Source of the DNA: JBEKHI01 sp050012355
Lineage (GTDB): Bacteria; Actinomycetota; Actinomycetes; Streptosporangiales; Streptosporangiaceae
Assembly (NCBI GenBank): GCA_050012355.1
Contig: JBEKHI010000489.1
Location: 1 to 5,658 of the forward strand
Length of the DNA: 5,658 nucleotides
Direction: 5' to 3'
In this document: positions 1 through 5,596 of the stretch, one piece after another
Position numbering within the stretch: the first letter of the stretch is position 1
How the letters are laid out: every line of letters begins with the position of its first letter
Position numbers and translations under genes: made by a program
Notes under the pieces: generated by a model
Told to the model about the DNA's origin: nothing
The model's database searches: none
The model's input: only the letters and a program-made list of their open reading frames with translations

Positions 1-190
1 CGAGCAGCGCCCGGATCAGCCCGGCCGCGGCCATCGCGGTGGCGTGCCGGCCGGTCCCTGGTGGAGGTGCGGCCGCGATTAGCGCGGCTCGCGCGGCCTC
101 GATGTCGATCTGGACGAGCGCGGCGTCGGTTCCGATGCCGAGGACCTCTCCGGCGATGACGACGAGGTCGGCGACATCGAGGCCGGTCAT
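1..190 (-). CDS. Fic/Doc (death-on-curing) family toxin, N-terminal part, cut by window edge
   Basis: This reading frame opens at ATG 190-188 and stays open for 63 codons to the left edge, so the gene is partial. It begins MTGLDVADLVVIAGEVLGIG and continues with an Ala-rich helical stretch (IEAARAALIAAA, then ATAMAAAGLIRALL). I recognise this pattern from actinobacterial Doc-like proteins, where it precedes the Fic motif HxFx(D/N)GNK. That motif would lie beyond the window and is not seen. Known Doc toxins transfer phosphate or AMP from ATP to a cellular target such as EF-Tu. The start codon overlaps the antitoxin stop in ATGA (190-187), so the two are probably translationally coupled. Codon use is strongly G/C-ending, as in a real gene. 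The family call rests on resemblance of the N-terminus and on the neighbour; an unrelated toxin or a PIN-like protein is less likely. Confidence 0.72.
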   Translation of the reverse strand, partial: MTGLDVADLVVIAGEVLGIGTDAALVQIDIEAARAALIAAAPPPGTGRHATAMAAAGLIRALL

Positions 191-441
191 GATTCGTCGT
201 CTCGGAGCAGGTCGAGCAGGCGCTGATGCCGGGCCACGTTGTCCTCGAGCATCCGCCGGAACCGCTTGTCACGGCGTCGCGTCTCGACGAGTTCGGCGAT
301 CGCCTCACGCGCGACATCGGACACCGATCGGCCCTCCACCTCGGCGACGGCCGCCAACCGCTCGGCCAGAGCGGGGTCGAGGCGCAGCACCATGTTCTTG
401 GTCGGGGTCCTGCCTTCACCGGCGGTCTGGGAATCTGTCAT
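187..441 (-). CDS. Ribbon-helix-helix (CopG/Arc-type) antitoxin
   Basis: An 84-residue protein starting at ATG 441-439. Residues about 14-53 fit an RHH DNA-binding domain: a short beta strand (KNMVLRLDP), helix A (ALAERLAAVAEVEG), the turn RSVSD and helix B (VAREAIAELVETR). The charged helical tail (about 56-84, FRRMLEDNVARHQRLLDLLR) would be the toxin-binding part by analogy with other RHH antitoxins. RHH antitoxins neutralise the partner toxin and, as dimers, repress their own promoter. The next gene is a Doc-like toxin, joined by an ATGA overlap. The frame is open further upstream to an ATG at 555, but that extension (38 residues) is antisense to lgt, lies before the conserved domain and would run through the presumed operator, so I prefer 441. 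No Shine-Dalgarno sequence precedes 441, which fits a leaderless mRNA. Confidence 0.82.
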   Translation of the reverse strand: MTDSQTAGEGRTPTKNMVLRLDPALAERLAAVAEVEGRSVSDVAREAIAELVETRRRDKRFRRMLEDNVARHQRLLDLLRDDES

Positions 442-444
442 AGT

Positions 445-466
445 GATATCATGATATCTAGATCTC
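445..466. promoter_or_regulatory. Candidate RHH antitoxin operator: 14-bp palindrome plus 8-bp repeat
   Basis: GATATCATGATATC (445-458) is a perfect 14-bp inverted repeat. It also reads as repeats at an 8-base step: GATATC at 445, GATATC at 453 and a degraded GATCTC at 461. Short tandem or inverted half-sites at roughly one-helical-turn spacing are typical of RHH repressor operators. The site is AT-rich in a very GC-rich surround, lies four bases upstream of the antitoxin start, and covers the predicted -10 element. It also contains the ATG (451) that may start lgt. The role as operator is inferred. Confidence 0.55.
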
Positions 467-479
467 AAATCCTCGGCAA
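451..479 (-). promoter_or_regulatory. Candidate promoter of the toxin-antitoxin operon
   Basis: Read on the minus strand there is TTGCCG (479-474) as a -35, a 17-base spacer, and TATCAT (456-451) as a -10. The A of the antitoxin ATG lies nine bases past the -10, so transcription would start at or just before the start codon. This fits the absence of a ribosome binding site and the frequent leaderless transcripts of actinobacteria. The -10 lies inside the palindrome at 445-458. Inferred from motif and spacing only. Confidence 0.45.
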
Positions 480-1404
480 CGGTGTGCACCGGCCGCTCGC
501 GTTCATTCCTAGCCCGCCGTTCAGCGGCGTGCATCTCGGGCCGTTGTTCATCCATGTCTACGGGTTGATGTACGTGGTTGGGATCGCGCTGGCGGTGTAC
601 ATTACCGCCCGCCGGTGGGAGGCGGTGGGCGGTGACCGCCAGCTCGTGTCTGACATCGTGGTGTGGGTGGTGCCGGTGGGGATCATCGGCGCCCGGATCT
701 ATTTCGACCTAACCACTCCGTTTGATATCACGCCGCATACCTGGTGGGGACCACTGGCCATCTGGAAGGGCGGGCTCGGGGTCTGGGGCGGGATAGCCGC
801 CGGCGCCGCCGTGGGAGTGTGGCGGGTGCGCCGGGCCGGTGCCGACGTCGGCTTGTTCATGAACGCGGCGGCACCCGCTTTGCTCGTCGCCCAGGCGATC
901 GGCCGGATCGGCAACTACTTCAACCAGGAACTGTTCGGCAAACCGAGCACGCTGCCGTGGGCGGTGGAGATCAGCCAGGCCGCCCGGATCAACTCCGGGA
1001 TACCCGCCGCTGACCTCAAGTACAGCACCTTTCAGCCCTCGTTCCTGTACGAGATGATCTTCGACCTGGCCTGGGCGGCGGTACTTGTCTGGCTCGGCCA
1101 CCACCGGCGGATCAAGCGACAGGGCCTCTTCGCGCTCTACGTGGCGGGATACTCCGGGTACCGGATCTTCGAGGAGACGATACGGATCGACTCGTCGGCT
1201 CATTTCCTCGGGCTGCGACTCAACTTCTTCATCGCCCTCATGATGACGATCATCGGCTTGACCTGGTTCGTCATCGTGCAGCGGCGGGATGCTAGCCAAC
1301 CGGACGATGGCGCACCGGTTGGCGATGCTCAGGCGGCGGTCAGACCGCTGGCTGACGCGGAACTTCGGGAATGTGGTTCAGCCGGTGGTTCTCCCGGAGC
1401 GTGA
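451..1404 (+). CDS. lgt: Prolipoprotein diacylglyceryl transferase
   Basis: A 317-residue integral membrane enzyme that moves a diacylglyceryl group from phosphatidylglycerol to the lipobox cysteine of prolipoproteins, the first step of lipoprotein maturation. Diagnostic stretches, numbered from ATG 451, are IPSPPFSGVHLGPL (19-32), VYGLMY with Tyr37, KGGLGVWGG (106-114), the Lgt signature GRIGNYFNQELFGKP (151-165, with Arg152, Asn155, Glu160) and YRIFEE (237-242, with Arg238 and Glu242). These match residues known to be essential in E. coli Lgt, except that the E. coli His of the HGG motif is Trp here, as is common in actinobacteria. Several hydrophobic membrane segments are evident. The start is uncertain: ATG 451 sits in the palindrome and has no ribosome binding site, while GTG 484 (residue 12) leaves seven residues before IPSP, closer to the usual family N-terminus. 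The hydrophilic tail after about residue 278 is not conserved, and its last 65 bases overlap the convergent gene. Confidence 0.95.
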   Translation: MISRSQILGNGVHRPLAFIPSPPFSGVHLGPLFIHVYGLMYVVGIALAVYITARRWEAVGGDRQLVSDIVVWVVPVGIIGARIYFDLTTPFDITPHTWWGPLAIWKGGLGVWGGIAAGAAVGVWRVRRAGADVGLFMNAAAPALLVAQAIGRIGNYFNQELFGKPSTLPWAVEISQAARINSGIPAADLKYSTFQPSFLYEMIFDLAWAAVLVWLGHHRRIKRQGLFALYVAGYSGYRIFEETIRIDSSAHFLGLRLNFFIALMMTIIGLTWFVIVQRRDASQPDDGAPVGDAQAAVRPLADAELRECGSAGGSPGA

Positions 1405-1726
1405 GCAGCCGCTCCGCCTCGGCGGTGAGCCGGTGGATCTCCGGCTTGGCCTTGGCCTTGCGGGCGAAGATCCGGTCGTCGTAGCCGAGGGCGCCGATCG
1501 CGGCCCGCTGGGCGGCGTAGGCCGAGTACACGGCGTTGGTGAGGGCGGTGTCCAGCGCCATGGCCGCGCGGTGCAGTTCGGTGACGTCGGCGCGGCGGGC
1601 CTCGGTGGCACGGAGCTCCTGGTTAGCGGAATCCACCGCCGCCATCAGCTCGTCGAACTTCCCGGCCAGGGCCACGTCCACCTCATACCTTTCCTGGGCT
1701 TCGGGGGTGGCCTTGTGCGTGAGCAT
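1340..1726 (-). CDS. Hypothetical small helical protein, family not recognised
   Basis: A 128-residue protein from ATG 1726 to TGA at 1342-1340. GAAAGG lies about nine bases before the ATG and is a plausible ribosome binding site. Nearly every third codon position is G or C, which supports a real gene rather than a shadow. The protein looks almost wholly alpha-helical and charged: one helix around 9-45 rich in Glu/Ala, an Ala-rich middle (53-80), the sequence GYDDRIFARKAKAKPE (81-96), then a helix with Leu/Glu/Arg (98-113). It has no Cys or Trp, no signal peptide and no membrane segment, so it is probably a cytosolic coiled-coil or bundle protein. I do not recognise the family and assign no function. 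Its 3' end overlaps the lgt 3' end tail-to-tail by 65 bases. It follows the ABC operon on the same strand after a 101-base gap containing a hairpin, so it is probably transcribed separately or by read-through. Confidence 0.72.
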   Translation of the reverse strand: MLTHKATPEAQERYEVDVALAGKFDELMAAVDSANQELRATEARRADVTELHRAAMALDTALTNAVYSAYAAQRAAIGALGYDDRIFARKAKAKPEIHRLTAEAERLLTLRENHRLNHIPEVPRQPAV

Positions 1727-1784
1727 GGTCGCGCTGCCTTTCGACGATCGCTGAACGGGTGCATCCGTAGGGTACGCGATTCCC

Positions 1785-1828
1785 GCGCGCCGGCCCCGGG
1801 CGGGGTACCGCTCGGGGCCGCGGCGCGC
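1785..1828 (-). terminator. G/C-rich hairpin at the end of the ABC operon
   Basis: The left arm GCGCGCCGGCCCCG (1785-1798) pairs with CGGGGCCG (1813-1820) plus GCGCGC (1823-1828), leaving a 2-base bulge (1821-1822) and a 14-base loop. The stem begins at the last base of the TAG stop codon of the second ABC gene. No T-run follows on the minus strand, so this would be a U-less intrinsic terminator of the kind proposed in actinobacteria, or an mRNA-stabilising 3' hairpin. Function is inferred from position and strength. Confidence 0.5.
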
Positions 1829-3669
1829 TACGCGAGGCTGGCGGCCCAGCTCTCGTGCAGCGCGGCATATTCGCCGCCGCCGCCGAGCAGGTCGGCGGGG
1901 GAGCCGTCCTCGATGATCTCGCCGGCCCGCAGCACCAGCACCCGGTCGGCGATCGCGACGGTGGACAGCCGGTGGGCGATGATCACCGCGGTCCGCCCGG
2001 CGAGCACGGTCCGTAGCGCGGACTGCACGAGGCGCTCGCTCGGGATGTCCAGCAGCGCGGTGGCCTCGTCGAGCACCAGCACGCCGGGAGCCGCCAGGAA
2101 GGCCCGGGCGAATGAGATGAGCTGGCGCTGCCCGGCCGACAGCCGGCCGCCGCGCTTGCCCACCTTGGTCTGGTACCCGGACGGCAGCGCGGCGATGAAG
2201 GCGTGGGCGCCGATCGCCCTGGCCGCCTGCTCGACCTCGGAATCGGAGGCCGCCGGGCGGCCGAGCCGGATGTTGTCGGCCACCGACCCGTCGAACAGGA
2301 AGTTCTCCTGGGTGATCAGCACGACCTCACCGCGCAGCTCCGAGTCGGACAGGTCACGCAGGTCGGTCTCGTCCAGCAGCACCCGTCCGTCCAGCGGATC
2401 GTAGAACCGGGCCATCAGCCGGGCGATCGTGGTCTTGCCCGCGCCGGTCTCGCCGACCAGGGCGACCGTCTGAGCGGCCGGTATGTCTAGCCGCAGATCC
2501 GGCAGCACCACCGACTCCCGGTAGCCGAACCGGACCGCGTCGAACCGCACCCGGCGGCCGGTGAGCCCGTCTTCGGTGGCGGGCAGGGCTACCGGTGACG
2601 GCGGCTCGGCCACCGACGGATCCTCTTCCAGCACGCCGGAGATCTTCTCCAGTGCCGACGCCGCGCCCTGGAAGGAGTTGTAGAACTGTGCCACGTCCTG
2701 CAGCGGGTCGAAGAACCGCTGCAGGTACAGCAGGAAGGTGGCGAGCACGCCGACCTTGATGTTTCCGTCGATGACCAGCAGGCCGCCATAGAACAGCACC
2801 ACGCCGATGATGACGTTGCCGGTCATCGCGATCGACGGGCCGTAAATCGCGATCAGCCGTGACGCCCAGCGGCTGGCCCCCGCGTAATCCTCGGTGAGCT
2901 CGTCGAAGATCTCCTCGTTCCTGCCTTCCCGGCGGAACGCCTGGACCGCCCTGATCCCGCCGAAGGTCTCCACGAAGTGCACGATCAGCAGGGCGTTCGT
3001 CTCCCGGATGCGCCGGTACGCCAGCGCCGACTTCCGCCGGAACCAGTTCGTCACCCAGCCGAGCGGGATGAAGCCGGCCAGCACCACGAGAGCCAGCTGC
3101 CAGTCCAGCAGCAGCATGCCGGTGCCGACCAGCAGCAGCGTCAACGCCGCCGAGATCAGCGAGTCAAGGCCCTCCTCGAACAGCGCGGAGATCGCCTCGA
3201 TATCCGAGGTCTGCCGGGAGATCACCCGTCCGGAGGTGTACTTCTCGTGGAACGCCACCGGCAGCGCGAGACAGTGCCGGTACAACCGTCGCCGCAGGTC
3301 AAACACGATGGCTTGGCCGACCTCGCCGGTTTTCGCGACGAAGATCCGCGTCGTGATGGCCTGTACGAGCACCGTGACCATCAACTCGACCGCGATCCAC
3401 AGCAGTGGTCCTGGGTCAGCGTTATGCACCAGCGGGGGGATTCCGTTGTCGATCGCGATGCCGACCAGCCAGGGACCGGCGAGCGCGGCCAGCGAGGCGA
3501 CCGTGATGGCCACTCCGATCACGATCAGGCCCGTCCGGTACGGGCGCAGCAGATCCGACTGGAGCCGGCGGCTGCGCTGCCGCAGCAGCGCAGCGAGACC
3601 GGCGCTGACCTGGTCGACTTCCTCGGTGGCGATGCCCCGCCACGCGGCCGGGGGCGTCGGCGCGGTCAT
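1828..3669 (-). CDS. ABC exporter half-transporter (TMD-NBD), catalytic subunit of a heterodimer
   Basis: A 613-residue protein with one exporter-type membrane domain (about 40-320, roughly six hydrophobic segments) followed by an ATPase domain (about 370-613). Motifs seen are A-loop Tyr383, Walker A GETGAGKT (406-413, Lys412), Q-loop Gln454 in ITQENFLF, X-loop TKVGKRG (501-507), signature LSAGQ (510-514), Walker B LVLDE (531-535, catalytic Glu535) and H-loop His566. Its Walker A/B are fully canonical, while its signature is LSAGQ rather than LSGGQ. It starts at ATG 3669, overlapping the stop of the upstream ABC gene in ATGA. AGGAGGT (3682-3676) six bases upstream is a near-ideal ribosome binding site. 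The two proteins very likely pair, so this subunit's Walker motifs with the partner's LSGGQ form the working ATP site. About 40 mostly polar, charged residues precede the first membrane segment. Substrate cannot be told from sequence; multidrug or lipid-like compounds are usual for this family. Confidence 0.94.
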   Translation of the reverse strand: MTAPTPPAAWRGIATEEVDQVSAGLAALLRQRSRRLQSDLLRPYRTGLIVIGVAITVASLAALAGPWLVGIAIDNGIPPLVHNADPGPLLWIAVELMVTVLVQAITTRIFVAKTGEVGQAIVFDLRRRLYRHCLALPVAFHEKYTSGRVISRQTSDIEAISALFEEGLDSLISAALTLLLVGTGMLLLDWQLALVVLAGFIPLGWVTNWFRRKSALAYRRIRETNALLIVHFVETFGGIRAVQAFRREGRNEEIFDELTEDYAGASRWASRLIAIYGPSIAMTGNVIIGVVLFYGGLLVIDGNIKVGVLATFLLYLQRFFDPLQDVAQFYNSFQGAASALEKISGVLEEDPSVAEPPSPVALPATEDGLTGRRVRFDAVRFGYRESVVLPDLRLDIPAAQTVALVGETGAGKTTIARLMARFYDPLDGRVLLDETDLRDLSDSELRGEVVLITQENFLFDGSVADNIRLGRPAASDSEVEQAARAIGAHAFIAALPSGYQTKVGKRGGRLSAGQRQLISFARAFLAAPGVLVLDEATALLDIPSERLVQSALRTVLAGRTAVIIAHRLSTVAIADRVLVLRAGEIIEDGSPADLLGGGGEYAALHESWAASLA

Positions 3670-5432
3670 GCGCTTACCTCCTCTTCCATCGTCATCAGCG
3701 CCGCGTAGTGGGGCCGGGAGCGCAGCAGATCGTGGTGGGTTCCCACGGCGGTGATCACGCCGTCCTCGAGCAGCGCGACCCGGTCGCCGAGCGCCACGGT
3801 GGATGGCCGGTGGGCGACCAGCAGCGCGGTGACCCCGTGCAGGATGCCGCGCAGCGCGTGGGTCACCTTTTCCTCGGTGTGCACGTCGAGCGCGGACAGC
3901 GGGTCGTCGAGCACCAGCACCGACGGCCGCGACAGGATCGCCCGGGCGAGCGCCACCCGCTGGCGCTGCCCGCCGGAAAGTGCCATGCCCTGCTCGCCGA
4001 TCCTGGTGTCGAGCCCCCAGGGCAGCTCGTAGGCGAACCTGGCCTGCGCGGCGGACAGCGCGGCCTCGATTTCCTCGTCGGTGGCATCCGGCGCGCCGAA
4101 CGTGACGTTTTCCCGCACGCTCGCGGAGAACAAGGTCGCCTCCTCGAACGCGCAGCCCACCGCGGAACGGAGCTCGTCGAGCGGCATCTCCCGCACGTCG
4201 GCGCCGTCCACCGCTATCCGGCCCGAGGTGACGTCCGCGAGCCTGGGCACGAGCTGCAGCAACGTGGTCTTGCCGCAGCCGGTCGATCCGGTCAGCACGA
4301 GCGTCTCGCCCGGTTCCAGCTCCAGCGTCACGTCACGGAGCACGGGCTGCGGGCTGCCCGGATAGCTGAACGCGACGTGCTCGAACACCAGCGAGCCGCC
4401 GCGCTCCTGGTGCTCGGCGCCCGAGGAGGCGATCGACGGCGCGGTGTCGAGGATCTCTAGCACGCGCTGGGCCGCGGTCGAGGCTTCCTCACCGGAAGCG
4501 AGGATGTAGCCGAGGGTCTCGACCGGCCACACTAGCTGCAGGGCCAGGGTGATGAAGGCGACCAGCCCGCCCAGGGTCAGCGAGTGGTGCTGGACGGCGA
4601 TCGCGCCGAGGACCAGGATGAGGCCGATCACCGCGTTCGGCACCAGGTCGAGTACCGCCCAGAACTTGCCGAGCAGCTGCGCCTTGGACACCTCGGTTAC
4701 CCGGATCTTCCCGGCCTGCTCGTCGTGGATGGCGGCCGACTCGCGGCGGCGGCCGAGTGCCTTGATCACCCGGACACCCACCGCGGCTTCCTCGATGATG
4801 GTGGCCAGGTCGCCCTGCTGATCCTGCACTCGCCGGGCGAGCACCTTGTACCGGCGCTCGAAGCGCGTGCAGAAGACGAGCACCGGCGCGAACGCGAAAC
4901 CGGTGATCAAGCCGAGCCACCAGTTCAGGTCGATGAGCAGCGCGATCACCGCGAAGAAGGTCATGATCGAGATGATCAGGAACACGACGCCGAAGCCGGC
5001 GAACCGGCGGATGGACGACAGGTCGCTGGTCGCCCGGGAGAGCAGCTGGCCGGACTGCCACTGATCGTGGAAGCCGGGCTCCAGGCTCTGCAGGTGCGCG
5101 TACAGGTCGTCGCGGATGGTCTTCTCCATCTCCGCGACCGAGTTGCCCTGCACCCAGCGCCGGATGATGCCGAGTATGGCGGCGGCGGCGCCGAGCGCGA
5201 TCGCCGCCACGCCGAGCGGGATCAGCAGGCTCTTATCGTGGTGATCGATGGCGCCGTCGATGACCGCTTTGGTGAGCAGCGGCACGACGATCTCGGCGCC
5301 GGTGGATAGGGCTGCGGCGACCAGCATGACGATGAGCTGGACGCGGTAGGGACGTAGATAACCCCGTAGCCGCCACAACGCTGATACGGGACGGGCAGGC
5401 TGGGACCTGGCGAGGAGAGGTTGGGGAGGCAC
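3666..5432 (-). CDS. ABC exporter half-transporter (TMD-NBD), degenerate-site subunit of a heterodimer
   Basis: A 588-residue protein with a membrane domain (about 20-315; hydrophobic segments near 31-54, 69-90, 147-168, 170-189, 259-279 and 284-301) and an ATPase domain (about 347-588). Motifs are A-loop Tyr357, Walker A GSTGCGKT (382-389, Lys388), signature LSGGQ (485-489), Walker B LVLDD (506-510) and H-loop His541. Two key positions differ from consensus: the catalytic Glu after Walker B is Asp510, and the Q-loop Gln is Glu430 (GCAFEEATLF). In known heterodimeric exporters such as TM287/288, BmrC/D and LmrC/D, such changes mark the weakened ATP site. Its intact LSGGQ would complete the partner's active site. 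GTG 5432 is the only usable start before an in-frame TGA at 5468-5466. The nearest Shine-Dalgarno-like GGAG (5450-5447) is 14 bases away and lies in a hairpin. It is the first gene of a two-gene operon with the next half-transporter. Confidence 0.94.
   Translation of the reverse strand: MPPQPLLARSQPARPVSALWRLRGYLRPYRVQLIVMLVAAALSTGAEIVVPLLTKAVIDGAIDHHDKSLLIPLGVAAIALGAAAAILGIIRRWVQGNSVAEMEKTIRDDLYAHLQSLEPGFHDQWQSGQLLSRATSDLSSIRRFAGFGVVFLIISIMTFFAVIALLIDLNWWLGLITGFAFAPVLVFCTRFERRYKVLARRVQDQQGDLATIIEEAAVGVRVIKALGRRRESAAIHDEQAGKIRVTEVSKAQLLGKFWAVLDLVPNAVIGLILVLGAIAVQHHSLTLGGLVAFITLALQLVWPVETLGYILASGEEASTAAQRVLEILDTAPSIASSGAEHQERGGSLVFEHVAFSYPGSPQPVLRDVTLELEPGETLVLTGSTGCGKTTLLQLVPRLADVTSGRIAVDGADVREMPLDELRSAVGCAFEEATLFSASVRENVTFGAPDATDEEIEAALSAAQARFAYELPWGLDTRIGEQGMALSGGQRQRVALARAILSRPSVLVLDDPLSALDVHTEEKVTHALRGILHGVTALLVAHRPSTVALGDRVALLEDGVITAVGTHHDLLRSRPHYAALMTMEEEVSA
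3676..3682 (-). promoter_or_regulatory. Ribosome binding site inside the upstream ABC gene
   Basis: AGGAGGT on the minus strand lies six bases before ATG 3669 and within the last codons (Glu-Glu-Val) of the upstream ABC gene. It fixes the start of the second ABC gene. Together with the ATGA overlap it indicates translational coupling, fitting equal production of two subunits. Confidence 0.85.
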
Positions 5433-5435
5433 TTT

Positions 5436-5452
5436 GCGGAGCGTAACTCCGC
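5436..5452 (-). promoter_or_regulatory. Small hairpin over the ribosome binding site of the first ABC gene
   Basis: On the minus strand GCGGAG (5452-5447), a 5-base loop TTACG, and CTCCGC (5441-5436) form a perfect 6-bp stem that ends three bases before GTG 5432. The only Shine-Dalgarno-like bases, GGAG, are within the 5' arm. The hairpin could lower or control initiation, or bring a distant site closer. Function is inferred. Confidence 0.4.
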
Positions 5453-5508
5453 GCGCAAGAAGTTGTCACCTGAATTTTGCGGGGCCGGCACCGGCAGAAA
5501 ACTGTCCG

Positions 5509-5524
5509 CGTGTCGTTACACGAC
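5509..5524. promoter_or_regulatory. Inverted repeat in the divergent intergenic region, possible operator
   Basis: CGTGT-CGTT-ACACG (5509-5522) is a 5-bp-arm inverted repeat, overlapping another, GTCGT-TAC-ACGAC (5512-5524). It lies in the 164-base gap between the divergent ABC operon and the plus-strand gene at 5597, where a regulator would be expected to bind. I could not assign convincing -10/-35 elements to either gene. With short arms the repeat could be chance. Confidence 0.28.
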
Positions 5525-5584
5525 GTAGCCATCTTGGACTGTGAGCGTAAGGCCACGAGTGCATCGCAGAGGTTCATCGCTTGC

Positions 5585-5590
5585 GGAGGA
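5585..5590 (+). promoter_or_regulatory. Ribosome binding site of the right-edge gene
   Basis: GGAGGA lies six bases before ATG 5597. Its strength and spacing favour ATG 5597 over the nearby GTG at 5593, which would leave only two bases. Confidence 0.7.
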
Positions 5591-5596
5591 GGGTGA

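Noticed and set aside
442..555. Upstream extension of the antitoxin frame to an ATG at 555
   Set aside because: It adds 38 residues before the RHH domain, runs through the palindrome and is antisense to the lgt N-terminus. It is most likely a chance open frame.
709..1299. Long 196-residue minus-strand open frame inside lgt
   Set aside because: It is fully antisense to lgt, which has clear family motifs throughout. Its Pro/Arg/Asp-rich composition is typical of a high-GC shadow frame.
1769..1774. TACCCT on the minus strand as a -10 for the small gene
   Set aside because: It fits TANNNT, but no -35 is found at 16-18 bases upstream (the spot is GGGGCC), so it is not strong enough to annotate.
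1289..2404. 371-residue plus-strand open frame over lgt end, the small gene and the second ABC gene
   Set aside because: It is antisense to real genes for most of its length, with low-complexity Ser/Arg-rich sequence and no domain.
2894..3754. 286-residue plus-strand open frame antisense to the ABC genes
   Set aside because: It is a Ser/Arg/Pro-rich shadow of the ABC frames and spans the junction of two genes without any ribosome binding site support.
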